Of a stretch of DNA of 64,000 nucleotides, positions 45,139 through 57,100 are shown one piece after another. Every line of letters starts with the position of its first letter. Position 1 is the stretch's first letter. Location of the stretch: the NCBI RefSeq assembly GCF_036588685.1, contig NC_086375.1, forward strand, positions 52,274,955 through 52,338,954, in the 5' to 3' direction. The stretch comes from Mytilus trossulus (Eukaryota > Mollusca > Bivalvia > Mytilida > Mytilidae). The notes beneath the pieces were generated by a model. It was given only the letters and a program-made list of their open reading frames with translations, was not told the origin of the DNA and ran no database searches. The translations under genes were made by a program, and so were the position numbers.

Positions 45139-48100
45139 CTAAAATATTAAAAACCGAAAGATCAATATATTCTGCACAAATTTTTAAAATTCATGTGCAC
45201 AGTTTTACAATTACTCTAATAATTCTAAAATCATATACAACTACTTTCATAATTCTACAATCATATACAATTACTTTCCTTATTCTTGTATTACTTAATC
45301 CACGTACACAATTTTATATTTATTTTCATATTTCTGCCAAGATCCAAGTCACGTTTACAGTTTTAAATTTAATTGCATAATTTTGCAATGATTTCTTTTA
45401 AGTTCACAGTTTTAAAGCTATATGCATATTTTTGCAATTATTTGAACATTTATGCAACAATTTACGTACGTCGAATGCACAGTATTCATATAATTCTGAA
45501 AGTAAGACATATCAAATATTTTAGCACAATTTTACAAAATCATTTTTTTTTTAATTAACACCATTGATTGGAAATTCCAATTATTTATATTAAATCTACA
45601 AAACTGATAAAGTATTTCAACCTCAAATTGAGGACGAAAATTTTGCAAACCATATAGTAAAGTAAAACTGGTTTAGGTTTATGCATGTCTTTCCGAGCAA
45701 TTTCAATCGATTTTTAAGTTTGAAACGTATCCAAGTCATATAGAAACCAGATGAACAGATAATGTTTTTGCATTTACGAATTTTCAAAGAAAACTTATAT
45801 TAAGACGGTTTGTTTAAACGTTTTCCCATTTATATACAAAAATGCTATATATACAGGCATGCAAATAGATAAGTATATCAAATCACAGTACTCATTACCC
45901 GAAGTGCAGCGTATTCATAAGACTCTTTGATGCATGCGTCCACACAAATCAGTGGAGTGATGGAAGGGAAGTTAAGTTCAACGGAGAAATGTCCCCAGTA
46001 ACATCCACTAAATGAATACGCTTCTGTAAACAATAAATGTATATATATACGATAAATTTAGTAACATTTATGATGGTGTATAAATTACGGAAACCTTTTA
46101 CTTTATATTTATATTTTTTTTAAATGAACAACGGTTTATTGTTAACACTTATATGTAACGTTATAAACACTAGCATTGGAATTTTCGTCCGGTCATTTAA
46201 TAGAATGATGCAAGGTGTATATACATGTAGACCATGTGATGCTTTTCGTCATGATGCTTTGGTAAAGAAATGTCTTTTCTGGGTTCCTGTATCTCGTTAT
46301 AACCTAATATTGATCGCAAACACTAGTAAACTTTGTATTCCTCGTCCAAATATAATATAATGTATACATGTATTGGTAAAAAAGCGTTGAGTCGTCATAG
46401 TTTACCACACATTATTATGACACATACCTGGATTATTCCCTAAAATTTGAAATAAGATCGACGCATATTGAGTGTTGCACTAGTCAAACCATTACATTTA
46501 TAAAAGTATCAATATGGATGTTCAAAATACCGGATTCATAAGTATATGACGATATCAAATTCGGAGAAATAAATGAAAATTTCCCTGTTCCTTGCTTGTA
46601 TTCAAATAATTGACTAAAATCACAATGGACCGACCCTATTTCACAATGGACGATGACAGAAAGCAATAAGATGATTTTTCAATAGGCGCAAAGGATACTT
46701 TGAGTCTTTGAAATGAAGTGGCGCAGAAGTACCATTGGCCTAAATGAGTTCATTTTTGGCGCAAAAAAATATGCCCGTAAAACGTATATAAAAACAAATA
46801 AGTATAACGCATATCTTAAATTATTCTCACTCGAATGCAAATGAAAATTGGATATTCAACTCACTACGAGTCTTATAATAACAAACACGATATACCTTTT
46901 ATTTTATTTATGAATTAAAAATACATGTTTATGTACAGGCATTTTCTATATATAGGCATTTTCTTGAAAAACAAAAATTTTAACACATTTTCTAAAATAG
47001 TTGCCTATGCAATTAAGACATTTTAAAATTTGACGTTTTTTTATGGCAATCTAAAAAGACCTGAAATCTTTTAAAGGCTAATACTATACAACATGACTGA
47101 AAATATAGAAAAAAAAAATGAAATGTACAAACAATATAAAACAAATGGAAAAAACAAACAGATCAGTTAATTTTATAAGGGAATAGCATGCAAATGTTAA
47201 CAGATAAAGTTATTTAAATTGAATTTATGAGTTTAAAACACAATAACTGAGATAAAATTTGGTGCAAAAAAAATAAATCATCTCAATGCATTACCGATTG
47301 ATTGTGTCACGCTACACGTCAAGTCACAAGTATTTTATGAATATATTTAGTACGGTCTATACGGGGACATAACAAACGATTCGCTATGCAAGATTATACA
47401 AAAGTTGTAAAGTAATTTGTTATGTGTAATCATATCATTTATTTGATTTCACCTTTTCTACACCTTCTTATTCGGTGTGCATTGACATATATCGTTAACA
47501 CAGCCGCCATGATACTTACTCTGACATGCAATAATCTCTAGCATAGTTCGGAGTACAGTGACATTTATCGTTAACAAGGTCGCCATGATACTTACTCTGA
47601 CAATAATCTCCAGCATAGTTCGGTGTACATTGACGTATATCGTTAACACAGTCGCCATGATACTTACTCTGACAATAATCTCCAGCATAGTTAGGTGTAC
47701 ATTGACATATATTGTTAACACAGTCGCCATTATACTTACTCTGACAATAATCTCCAGCATAGTTCGGTGTACATTGACATATATCGTTAACACAGTTGCC
47801 ATGATACTTACTCGGACAATAATCTCCAGCTTAGTTCGGTGTACATTGACATATATCGTTAACACAGTCGCCATGATACTTACTCTGACAATAATCTCCA
47901 GCATAGTTCGTTGTACATTGACATATATCGTTAACACAGTCGCCATGATACTTACTCTGACAATAATCTCCAGCATAGTTCGGTGTACATTGACATATAT
48001 TGTTAACACAGTCGATATGATACTTACTCTGACAATAATCTCTAGCATAGTTCGGTGTACATTGACATATATCGTTAACACAGTACCCATGATACTTACT

Positions 48101-51100
48101 CTGACAATAATCTCAAGCATAGTTCGGTGTGCATTGACATATATCGTTAACACAGTCGCCATGATACTTACTCTGACAATAATCTCCAGCATAGTTCGGT
48201 GTACATTGACATATATTGTTAACACAGTTGCCATGATACTTACTCTGAAAATAATCTCCAGCATGGTTCGGTGTACATTGACATATATCGTTAACACAGC
48301 CGCCATTATACTTACTCTGACAATAATCTCTAGCATAGTTCGGTGTACATTGGCATATATCGTTAACACAGTCGCCATGATACTTACTCTGACAATAATC
48401 TCTAGCATAATTCGGTGTACATTGACATATATCGTTAACACAGTCGCCATGATACTTACTCTGACAATACTCTCCAGCATAGTTCGGTGTGCATTGACAT
48501 ATATCGTTAACACAGTCGCCATGATACTTACTCTGACAATAATCTCCAGCATAGTTCGGTGTACATTGACATATATCGTTTACACAGTCGCCATGATACT
48601 TACTCTGACAATGATCTCTAGCATAATTCGGTGTACATTGACATATATCGTTAACACAGTCGCCATGATACTTACTCTGACAATAATCTCCAGCATGGTT
48701 CGTTGTACATTGACATATATCGTTAACACAGTCGCCATGATACTTACTCCGACAATAATCTCCAACATAGTTCGGTGTACATTGACATATCTCGTTAACA
48801 CAGTCGCCATGATACTTACTCTGACAATAATCTCCAGCATAGTTCGGTGTACATTGACATATATCGTTAACACAGTTGCCATGATACTTACTCTGACAAT
48901 AATTTCCAGCATAGTTCGGTGTACATTGACATATATCGTTAACACAGTCGCCATGATACTTACTCTGACAATAATCTCCAGCATAGTTCGGTGTACATTG
49001 ACATATATCGTTAACACAGTCGCCATGATACTTACTCTGACAATAATCTCCAGCATAGTTCGGTGTACATTGACAAATATCGTTAACACAGTCGCCATGA
49101 TACTTACTCTGACAATAATCTCCAGCATAGTTCGGTGTACATTGACATATATCGTTAACACAGTCACCATGATACTTACTCTGACAATAATTTCCAGCAT
49201 AGTTCGGTGTACATTGACATATATCGTTAACACAGTCGCCATGATACTTACTCTGACAATAATCTCCAGCATAGTTCGGTGTACATTGACATATATCGTT
49301 AACACAGTCGCCATGATACTTACTCTGACAATAATCTCCAGCATAGTTCGGTGTACATTGACAAATATCGTTAACACAGTCGCCATGATACTTACTCTGA
49401 CAATAATCTCCAGCATAGTTCGGTGTACATTGACATATATCGTTAACACAGTCGCCATGATACTTACTCTGACAATAATCTCCAGCATGGTTCGGTGTAC
49501 ATTGACATATATTTTTAACACAGTCGCCATGATACTTACTCTGACAATAATCTCTAGCATAGTTCGGTGTACATTGACATATATCGTTAACACAGTCGTC
49601 ATGATACTTACTCTGACAATAATCACCAGCATAGTTCGGTGTACATTGACATATATCGTAAACACAGTCGCCACGATACTTACTCTGACAATAATCTCCA
49701 GCATGGTTCGGTGTACATTGACATATATCGTTAACACAGTTGCCATGATTTTGGCATGACTTGATAAGACACGACAATGCTGAAAATAAATAAAGATATG
49801 ATGACTAACGACGTACAATATTAAACTTTATTCTTAAACAAAACCTAATTGAACAGGGTTAGTAAGTGTTATTAACTCTCAAACAATATGTAAAAACAGT
49901 AGAGAATAACAAGTTATTAAAACAATTATAGTCAGGAGTTTGCTGTTCAGTGGTTATCATTACAGGTTAAATCCTATGCCACAATGAAACTGTATATAAC
50001 GCCACATGCGGGGTGTCAGCTCTGTTTGACACGGGGTGGCGTTTTGGAAGCGAAGAAAAACTGTCAAAGTAAGTTCAAGTATCAACATTTCTTTATTTAG
50101 AATTCTTAGTACGATATAATGTACTGTATGGAAGGAACTAGCACACAATCTATCTCCTGCAAGCAAACTGAGAAAACAAATTGCCACCCCGTGTCAAACA
50201 TAGCCGACACCCCGCATATGGCGTTCTACACGGTGAATGATATAAAAAAGGATTAAGGCCCTGATGGCTTATTTAAAGATCCTGTTTATCTTATCAATTT
50301 TAATTGTTTACGTTTTTTAAGATCATAAACAACTCCAGAATGTAATATATTGGTCACAATCCAAGGCCAATAACTTTGATATGAGTTGGCTAGTGATTTC
50401 GGTTGTGTCGACAAATTTGAAAATCTTGTATTTTTGACCAATTTTGGTCATTAAGGTGGTACCCAACACTTTTACTTAAGTTAATTTGACTCGTTTAATT
50501 TTCATAACATTTTGTCAAAGTAGTAACTTTGACCTTTTAACAAAAATATAAAAATTTCAAAAACTTTCAACCAACCGTTTTGTCAGAGAAATTACACTGG
50601 TTATTATATAATATAGCAGTTTGACAAACACCAATTTTGATCATTGAGAAGTTTGATATTCCCTTTACAACACAATGTAATTAAAACGTTTAGCTGATTT
50701 TACAGAGTTATCTCCCTGTAGTGTTACAGTAGGTACCACCTTAATTAAATATTATTAAGGCGAAATGAGAATAAGCCTCTCTTACTATTTTTTTCCCTAC
50801 ATTATGTGTAAAACTAATATAAGGAAGAGAATCAACACCACAGGACAATGCCTTCAATAGTAGATCGAATATTCTTATATGACAACCTATTATCGTCAAC
50901 CAGTATGATCACGATTTATCTACCTTCAGCTCAAACGCAGTAATACACAAAAAACGGCCAACTTATTAAAACTGCCAGATATTCTCAATTTTCGACATCA
51001 AAATCCCCAGTTTACGAAGGCTAAGATTCAGATACAACATATTTGACTCTATAGCAAAATATACAAATCAAGCCATTTCAATTTATTATTCATGGTACTT

Positions 51101-54100
51101 GTCTTGGCATGGCAACAAAACAAGGTAACATTACAAATATGTTTCCGTAATCAAAAAATGTAAGTACCAGGCGTTTTAATACTTCTTGTTAGCATCATAA
51201 CAAATCAAATTACATTGAAGGAAAATATATGATTAAAAAATGCGATTAAAAAAAATGAAATATATAATATTAGTTATCTAATCAAAATTTGGTAAAACGG
51301 AACAGCCAAAACAGTATCGTATATATAAGGCTTTTACGGTTAACAAAATAACCGAATTGTCCCATTAGTATCGAAATATTCATGGCAGCCGTAGATTTAT
51401 TTTCATTTAACCATGGGTTGGGCATTTATATTCGATTATTTCACCCTTAAACGATTTGGGGCATTTGTCATGTTTGTGGACCGTGTCTTTCTGATCATTT
51501 ATTGTATTCATAAATTCAATCTATATATAAAACTTTAAGCATTAAAAGCAAACATTTCAAAAACTGGGAAAACTGGGGTCATCAGAAGGTCACCAAGGTT
51601 GTGACAGGATTTTGGTTATCGTGACTTATTTTTATATATATTATAATACCGATCGTTTGTGATTGATTCTGTTTCAAACCATTTTTAAGTTCAACTTTTG
51701 ATATATTTGTGAGGGGGAGGACAGGGGGGTAACCTTCTCTCTTCCCGCACCCCTCTTCTCCTTATTTTATTATTTTTAATTTACCGGAAAAAAGAGATAT
51801 TTTATTTTTTCATATTTTATTTTTTTCTCCTAATTTTTCTCCTTTCTCCCAGCCTTCCTCTCCTTTCTCCTACCCCCTTTCTCCCTGTCTCCCTTACCCC
51901 TGTCCTCCCCCTCATTTGTCGTGAAGGCCAGTTTTCATTAGTGAAAGCAGCCTGACTGACAGGAGAAAATCATCTGGACCTTTGATATGAAGCCTGAAAA
52001 TCCTATTCAATTAAGATTAAAGTCAAGTGCAACCGCATGATCGGGGTCGACAGTAGTAGAACTACTTAACCCACTTGGCCATCGAGGTCCCTGACTGTTT
52101 GTGACAGTTGCCGTCTATCTAATATTTATTTCAAAATATAAAGAAAATGGAGAAACACTAAAACTTGTCGTTTCAAGGCAATAACTATTATAAGAAAGTA
52201 AAATCACAAATAATACAGAACACTGATAAACTATAAACTGACATTTTTTATGTCAATAATCAAAAGGTATACTATTTCACCACTCCTAACATTTTAGCCT
52301 CTGTCTAATTTCCAGTATCTAAAGAGGTTTCAAAATAGAAGACAAAAAAAAACACATTTTACCCCATGTGTTCTACTTACGTGTTCGGCCATGTTTGTTG
52401 GTAGACGAGGTCATCAGTCACATTTTAAATTAGATTCTGTATTGATGATTGTAACCAAATTAGAATTCAAGTATGACAAAAATACGTTCAAACCTTCTGG
52501 TAAATAAAAAAAAGTAAATAAAGACTGATGAAAAAACGTCATCAACAATAGAACGAGTAACACAACAGTTATTTCTTGACTTGGTACATGCATTTTCAGA
52601 AGAAAATGACCCAAGAACTATAGGGTTATAACCAAGCATTTCACAAATTTAACGAACTTTAACTATATACGCGTGCACATATTTCGTTAGTTGAATTCAA
52701 TTTTCCCATTTATTAGAACACGAGCGTGTACTTTAATTACGTTAACGCGGTAAAACTGAAAATTTATAATGCACGTTTACTCTGTGCCCGTTCAGTCATC
52801 AATAAACGATTGTTTACTACAAATTGCACAAGTGTATTTTTACGTGCACTTGAAAAAAAACGCACGTTTAAATTTTATAAAAACAGAAGACGCTCCCTTT
52901 TTTCACGGTAACGCGGAAGTAAACGCGAAAGCAAAAGTCCGTTTACTCTTCACAAAATTAGAAGACATGCCAAGCCGTTTTCGTGTTGACGAGGAAGTAA
53001 ATGATCAAGTAGACTCATGTGTACTCTTTATATCCATTAACTTTTTAGATTTAATGCACCGTTAAAATAAAGCACACGAGTAAACTTGGCATTAACTTTG
53101 TCCGCCCGTTTTCATCTAAATCTAGGTCTGCACCCAGCAACTGTAGTGGTAAATGTTAAAGGAAAACGAACGACAAAAGACGGCAAGAATAGCCATTCCG
53201 GCCATGAGAACCAAAACAAAATGTACACTAAGTACAAACTTTACTTCAGTACCTGCAGTAGGAGTTACGCCAGGGATCATTGTTGTTATTTGGTTTGTAA
53301 TTGTTTGTCCTGAAAGTAAATAAAATAAATCTTCAAAGTATATATCACATTCGATCAATTGTGAAAAGGACAACATTTTATTTTTTGTTGGTCAAATCTG
53401 TATGATAAAGCATATACAACCATGTCTTGCTGTACACTATATTTCATTATCGCATTGTTCGATACTCCCCTAGTTATGTTAATAGTATGCGTGTTGGGTT
53501 TTTTTTATCCTGTGAATTGGTTCTCAATATTATGATAACTGTAGGTTTTATATTAAAAAAAAACAGTGTATTATATTGCAAATGTTTTTAAAGCTTTTAA
53601 AATGATAATCCTGACAAAATGTGAATCGAGCAAAAGTTTTTATAGTTATCAAAGGTACCAGGATTATAATTTAGTACGCCAGACGCGCGTTTCGTCTACA
53701 CAAGACTCATCAGGGACGCTCAAATCCAAAATATTTATAAAACCAAACAAGTACAAAGTGGGAGAGCAGTGATGATCCAAATTTCCAAAAAGTTGTGCCA
53801 AATACGGCTAAGGTAATCTATGCCTGGAATAAGAAAATCCTTAGTTTTTCAAAAAGTTCAAAGTTTTGTAAACAATTTATAAAAAATGACCACATTATTG
53901 ATATTCATGTCAACACCGAAGTGTTGACTACTGGGCTGGTGATACCCTCGGGCACGAAACGTCCACCAGCAGTGGCATCGACCCAGTGGTGTAAATAGTT
54001 GTCAAAGTTACCAGGATTATAATTTAGTACGCCAGACGTTAAAACACTCAATGGTGATTATAGGTCCCGAAACTAAAAAAAATCTTCGGAAATATATACT

Positions 54101-57100
54101 ATCTGAATAAAGACAACAGAGTTATGTTAGATAAAAAAAAACCCAGACATATTAGGCAAAATGACAAAAAAAGTGGATACAGTAGCCAACATTTTTTTTA
54201 TAAATATCTCACCCAATATAAAGTATGTTAACTTAGAAAAGGGAAATGGCATATAGATAAAACATATAAGAAAACATAAAGTACAAAAAAAATTAAAAAA
54301 ATACAATAGCACAATAGCGTAATAACAAGTTTTACAACTGAACCGCGCCATAAAACATGGTAAAAAATTGAGTACACAATAAAGGTTTAAGAAAAGTCGC
54401 ACGATACTGGTTATTAATTATCAACGACAAATGAATGAAAGATACATAACAAACAACGCCAGTACATAAAATGTATACATGAAAACTATCATGACGATTG
54501 TGTTATTTGTCTTTTTCGATGAATGTATAAGCTCTGTTTAATTTGTAGCCAGAGCAGCCATGTTTGTTGAAAGATAAAACATTCGGATACAATTCATAAA
54601 CTAAAAAACATACATTTAAGGGTTAGAAGTATTATGTACAACAGTTTCAGAACAGAATATTTTTAAATGTTAGCAAACTTGAACACATTGTGTAAAATTG
54701 TCTTAAACTGGCAATAACTCATTAAGGTAGCACTAAAGTCAGAATTTTCTGACTCCATCCAATTGTTTTTAAAGATTAATTTCTCCCAAACTACTTTATG
54801 GATTTTTAAAATCTTTAACTTATGATAAAGCTGAGATATTAATTCTCTTTTATCTGTAGATAAACTTATTTTTGGTATGATTAATCTCAAAGGATAGTAA
54901 AACATTGTGTTCATCACTTTAAACAACCATACACTATATACAAAACGTTGTCTCAGATTTTTTTAGGTATGCCTTCAGTAAAAGATATGTTGATTTATCT
55001 GCTGTGTGCCAAACCTCATTTCACCTTTCATCTTTTGACACCTATAAACTTACTTAGAAACACATTATCCAAAAAGTGGGACACGATATTGTAGAAAATA
55101 CTCCTTTTAATCACATATTTCAAGGTCAAACCAGAAGGAGTACACATGAAATTTCTATTTTCCTTTTTTGCTAACTATTCTCATGACAAATTGTTCTGAG
55201 AAATGACATAAAAACTAAAGTTCCCCCTTGGAACCCATATAAATAAACTCATCATAGATATCAGGACTAAATTAGGTATATACACGAGTTTCGTCTACAA
55301 AAGACTCATCAGTGACGCTCGAATCCAAAAAAGGTAAAAAGGCCAAATAAAGTACGAAGTTGAAGAGCATTGAGGACCAACTCACTATAAAAAATGATTT
55401 TCATTTGTATTTTGAAATATACAATGGACTGTAGTGCTACCTTATGGGGTCAAATTACAATTTTGGCCATATTGTTTGTTGTTGAAGATCTTACGTTGCT
55501 GAACATTACTGCTGTTTATGTAACTCGTTGGATACAATTAAAAGCCTAGATACCCTATGGAACATATATTAATATCTTGAGGGTATTTTGCCCAGTAGTT
55601 TCAGGCGAGAAAATTTTGAAAACAACTGCAAAATATCCTTAAAACTACTAATTTAGGGGCAGAAACCCAACAGGGCTGAAAGATCTTGACTAATTGTAAA
55701 CTTTTACCCCCATATTAGATTTGCTCTTAAAGCTTTAGTTTTTGAGATATATGCAAAAAACTGCATTTGACCACTATGATCTATTTTTTGTCATGGCCAC
55801 CAAGTTGGTTAATGGATAATAACTTTGGATACAATTTATAAACTATATACCGGTACCATAAGGAACATTTGGTTAAAGTTTGAAGGTATATAAAATTAAT
55901 CATTTACGGGGAATAAATATAGCAACAGTTAACGGATCATTTTAGTCATAATGACATTTTTGTAGATCTGATCCTGGTGAACATTGTTTTTCTTTTTTAA
56001 AGAATGTTCTATCATTAATTATAGTTTTCAAGATAATAAGTAAAAACGCAAACATATTATAAATTATCATAATAGGGCAATAATTCCAATAATGAGATAA
56101 ATGAGGATTAAGGCCATAATGATTTATTTAAGGTGGTACATATCACTACAGGGAGTATTAGGGCAATAACCTTGAAAAGGAGTCGACCAAAGATTTGGGT
56201 TGTGTCCACTGATTTCAAAATCTTGTCTTGTGGATTATTTTTGGTTATACATGTTTTACTGATGAGTCTTTAGTTATGTAGACGAAACGCGTGTCTGAAG
56301 TATCAAATTATAATTCTGGTACTTTTGATAACTATTATCTCTCTTTTAAGTTTACACAAATTATTTGTATATCTTATATTACTGATCGTTTGTGATTGAT
56401 TGTTGGTGTTTAAAACCACTTGTAAGTTCCACTTTTGAGCTTTTTTGTGGCGGCCAGATTTCATTAGTGAGGGAAGCCGGAGTGACTAGGGAAGATCACC
56501 CGAACCTTCGATAGGAAGCCTGACAATCCTAATCAATTAAGATTGATGTCGAGCGCAACTCGAAAGCGGGGTTCGAACTTACAACCTCGGTGTTGAAAAA
56601 CAGAAGAACTACTTAGACCACTTGGCCATCGAGGCACCTGATTTTTGTGAAAGTTTCCAACTATCTAATATTCGCAGATAAACTTTAAAAATAACATTCT
56701 TATAAAAAATCATATTTTGTTTTACAGCTATTGTTAATGACAGTAGACGGGTTTGTCTTAAGATAAAAGTCAAACAAACAAAAATTGGATTCTGTATTGA
56801 TGATTGTAACCAAATTAGTATAAAAGTATGAAAAAATACATTTAAATCTCTTAGTAAGTTTTAAAAAGTCAATAAAAGACTGACAAAAAAACAACATCAT
56901 TAGCAAATGGAAAGAGTAAAACAACAGTCACTTCTTGAGTTGGTACATGCATTTTCAGAAGAAAATGACCAAGTACAGTTTAGCGCTAACCAAGCATTAC
57001 ACAAATTTAACGAACTTCAACTACGCGTGCAAATATTTCGTTAGTTGAATTCAATTTTCGCGTTTATTGGAAAACGAGCGTGTACTTAAATTACGTTAAC

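Larger units (their letters stand above)
51640..53150. repeat. Segmental duplicate, copy 1 (with SINE)
   Basis: Shares with 56380-57470 the order CGATCGTTTGTGATTGATT, SINE region, TCTGTATTGATGATTGTAAC, then a block rich in GTAAAC/GTTTAC words ending CGCCCGTTTTCAT and TAGGTCTGCACC. It is longer because of the 203-bp insert and small differences. Intronic in the minus-strand gene. Confidence 0.65.

Noticed and set aside
45021..45380. 119-codon plus-strand ORF
   Set aside because: Antisense to the WSC exon and its intron; the Ile/Thr-rich composition comes from a local AT-rich repeat.
47458..48552. 364-codon minus-strand ORF (IIVRVSIMATVLTIYVNVHR repeats)
   Set aside because: Another frame of the same EGF array. 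It has no Cys pattern and no splice connection to neighbouring exons.
47558..49759. 733-codon plus-strand gene
   Set aside because: It is antisense to the EGF-like coding array, has no supporting context, and is open only because the repeat is a multiple of three. The minus strand shows real EGF-type Cys spacing, a splice acceptor and matching phases.
48580..49818. 412-codon minus-strand ORF
   Set aside because: Alternate frame of the EGF array that reads through the acceptor into intron sequence.
52769..53065. 98-codon ORF in the duplicated block
   Set aside because: The sister copy at 56785-57470 does not preserve the frame, so it is not under coding constraint.
56545..56636. Functional tRNA gene (Leu/Ser type)
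   Set aside because: A and B boxes are present, but the acceptor stem does not pair and no proper anticodon arm is visible. It fits a SINE head.
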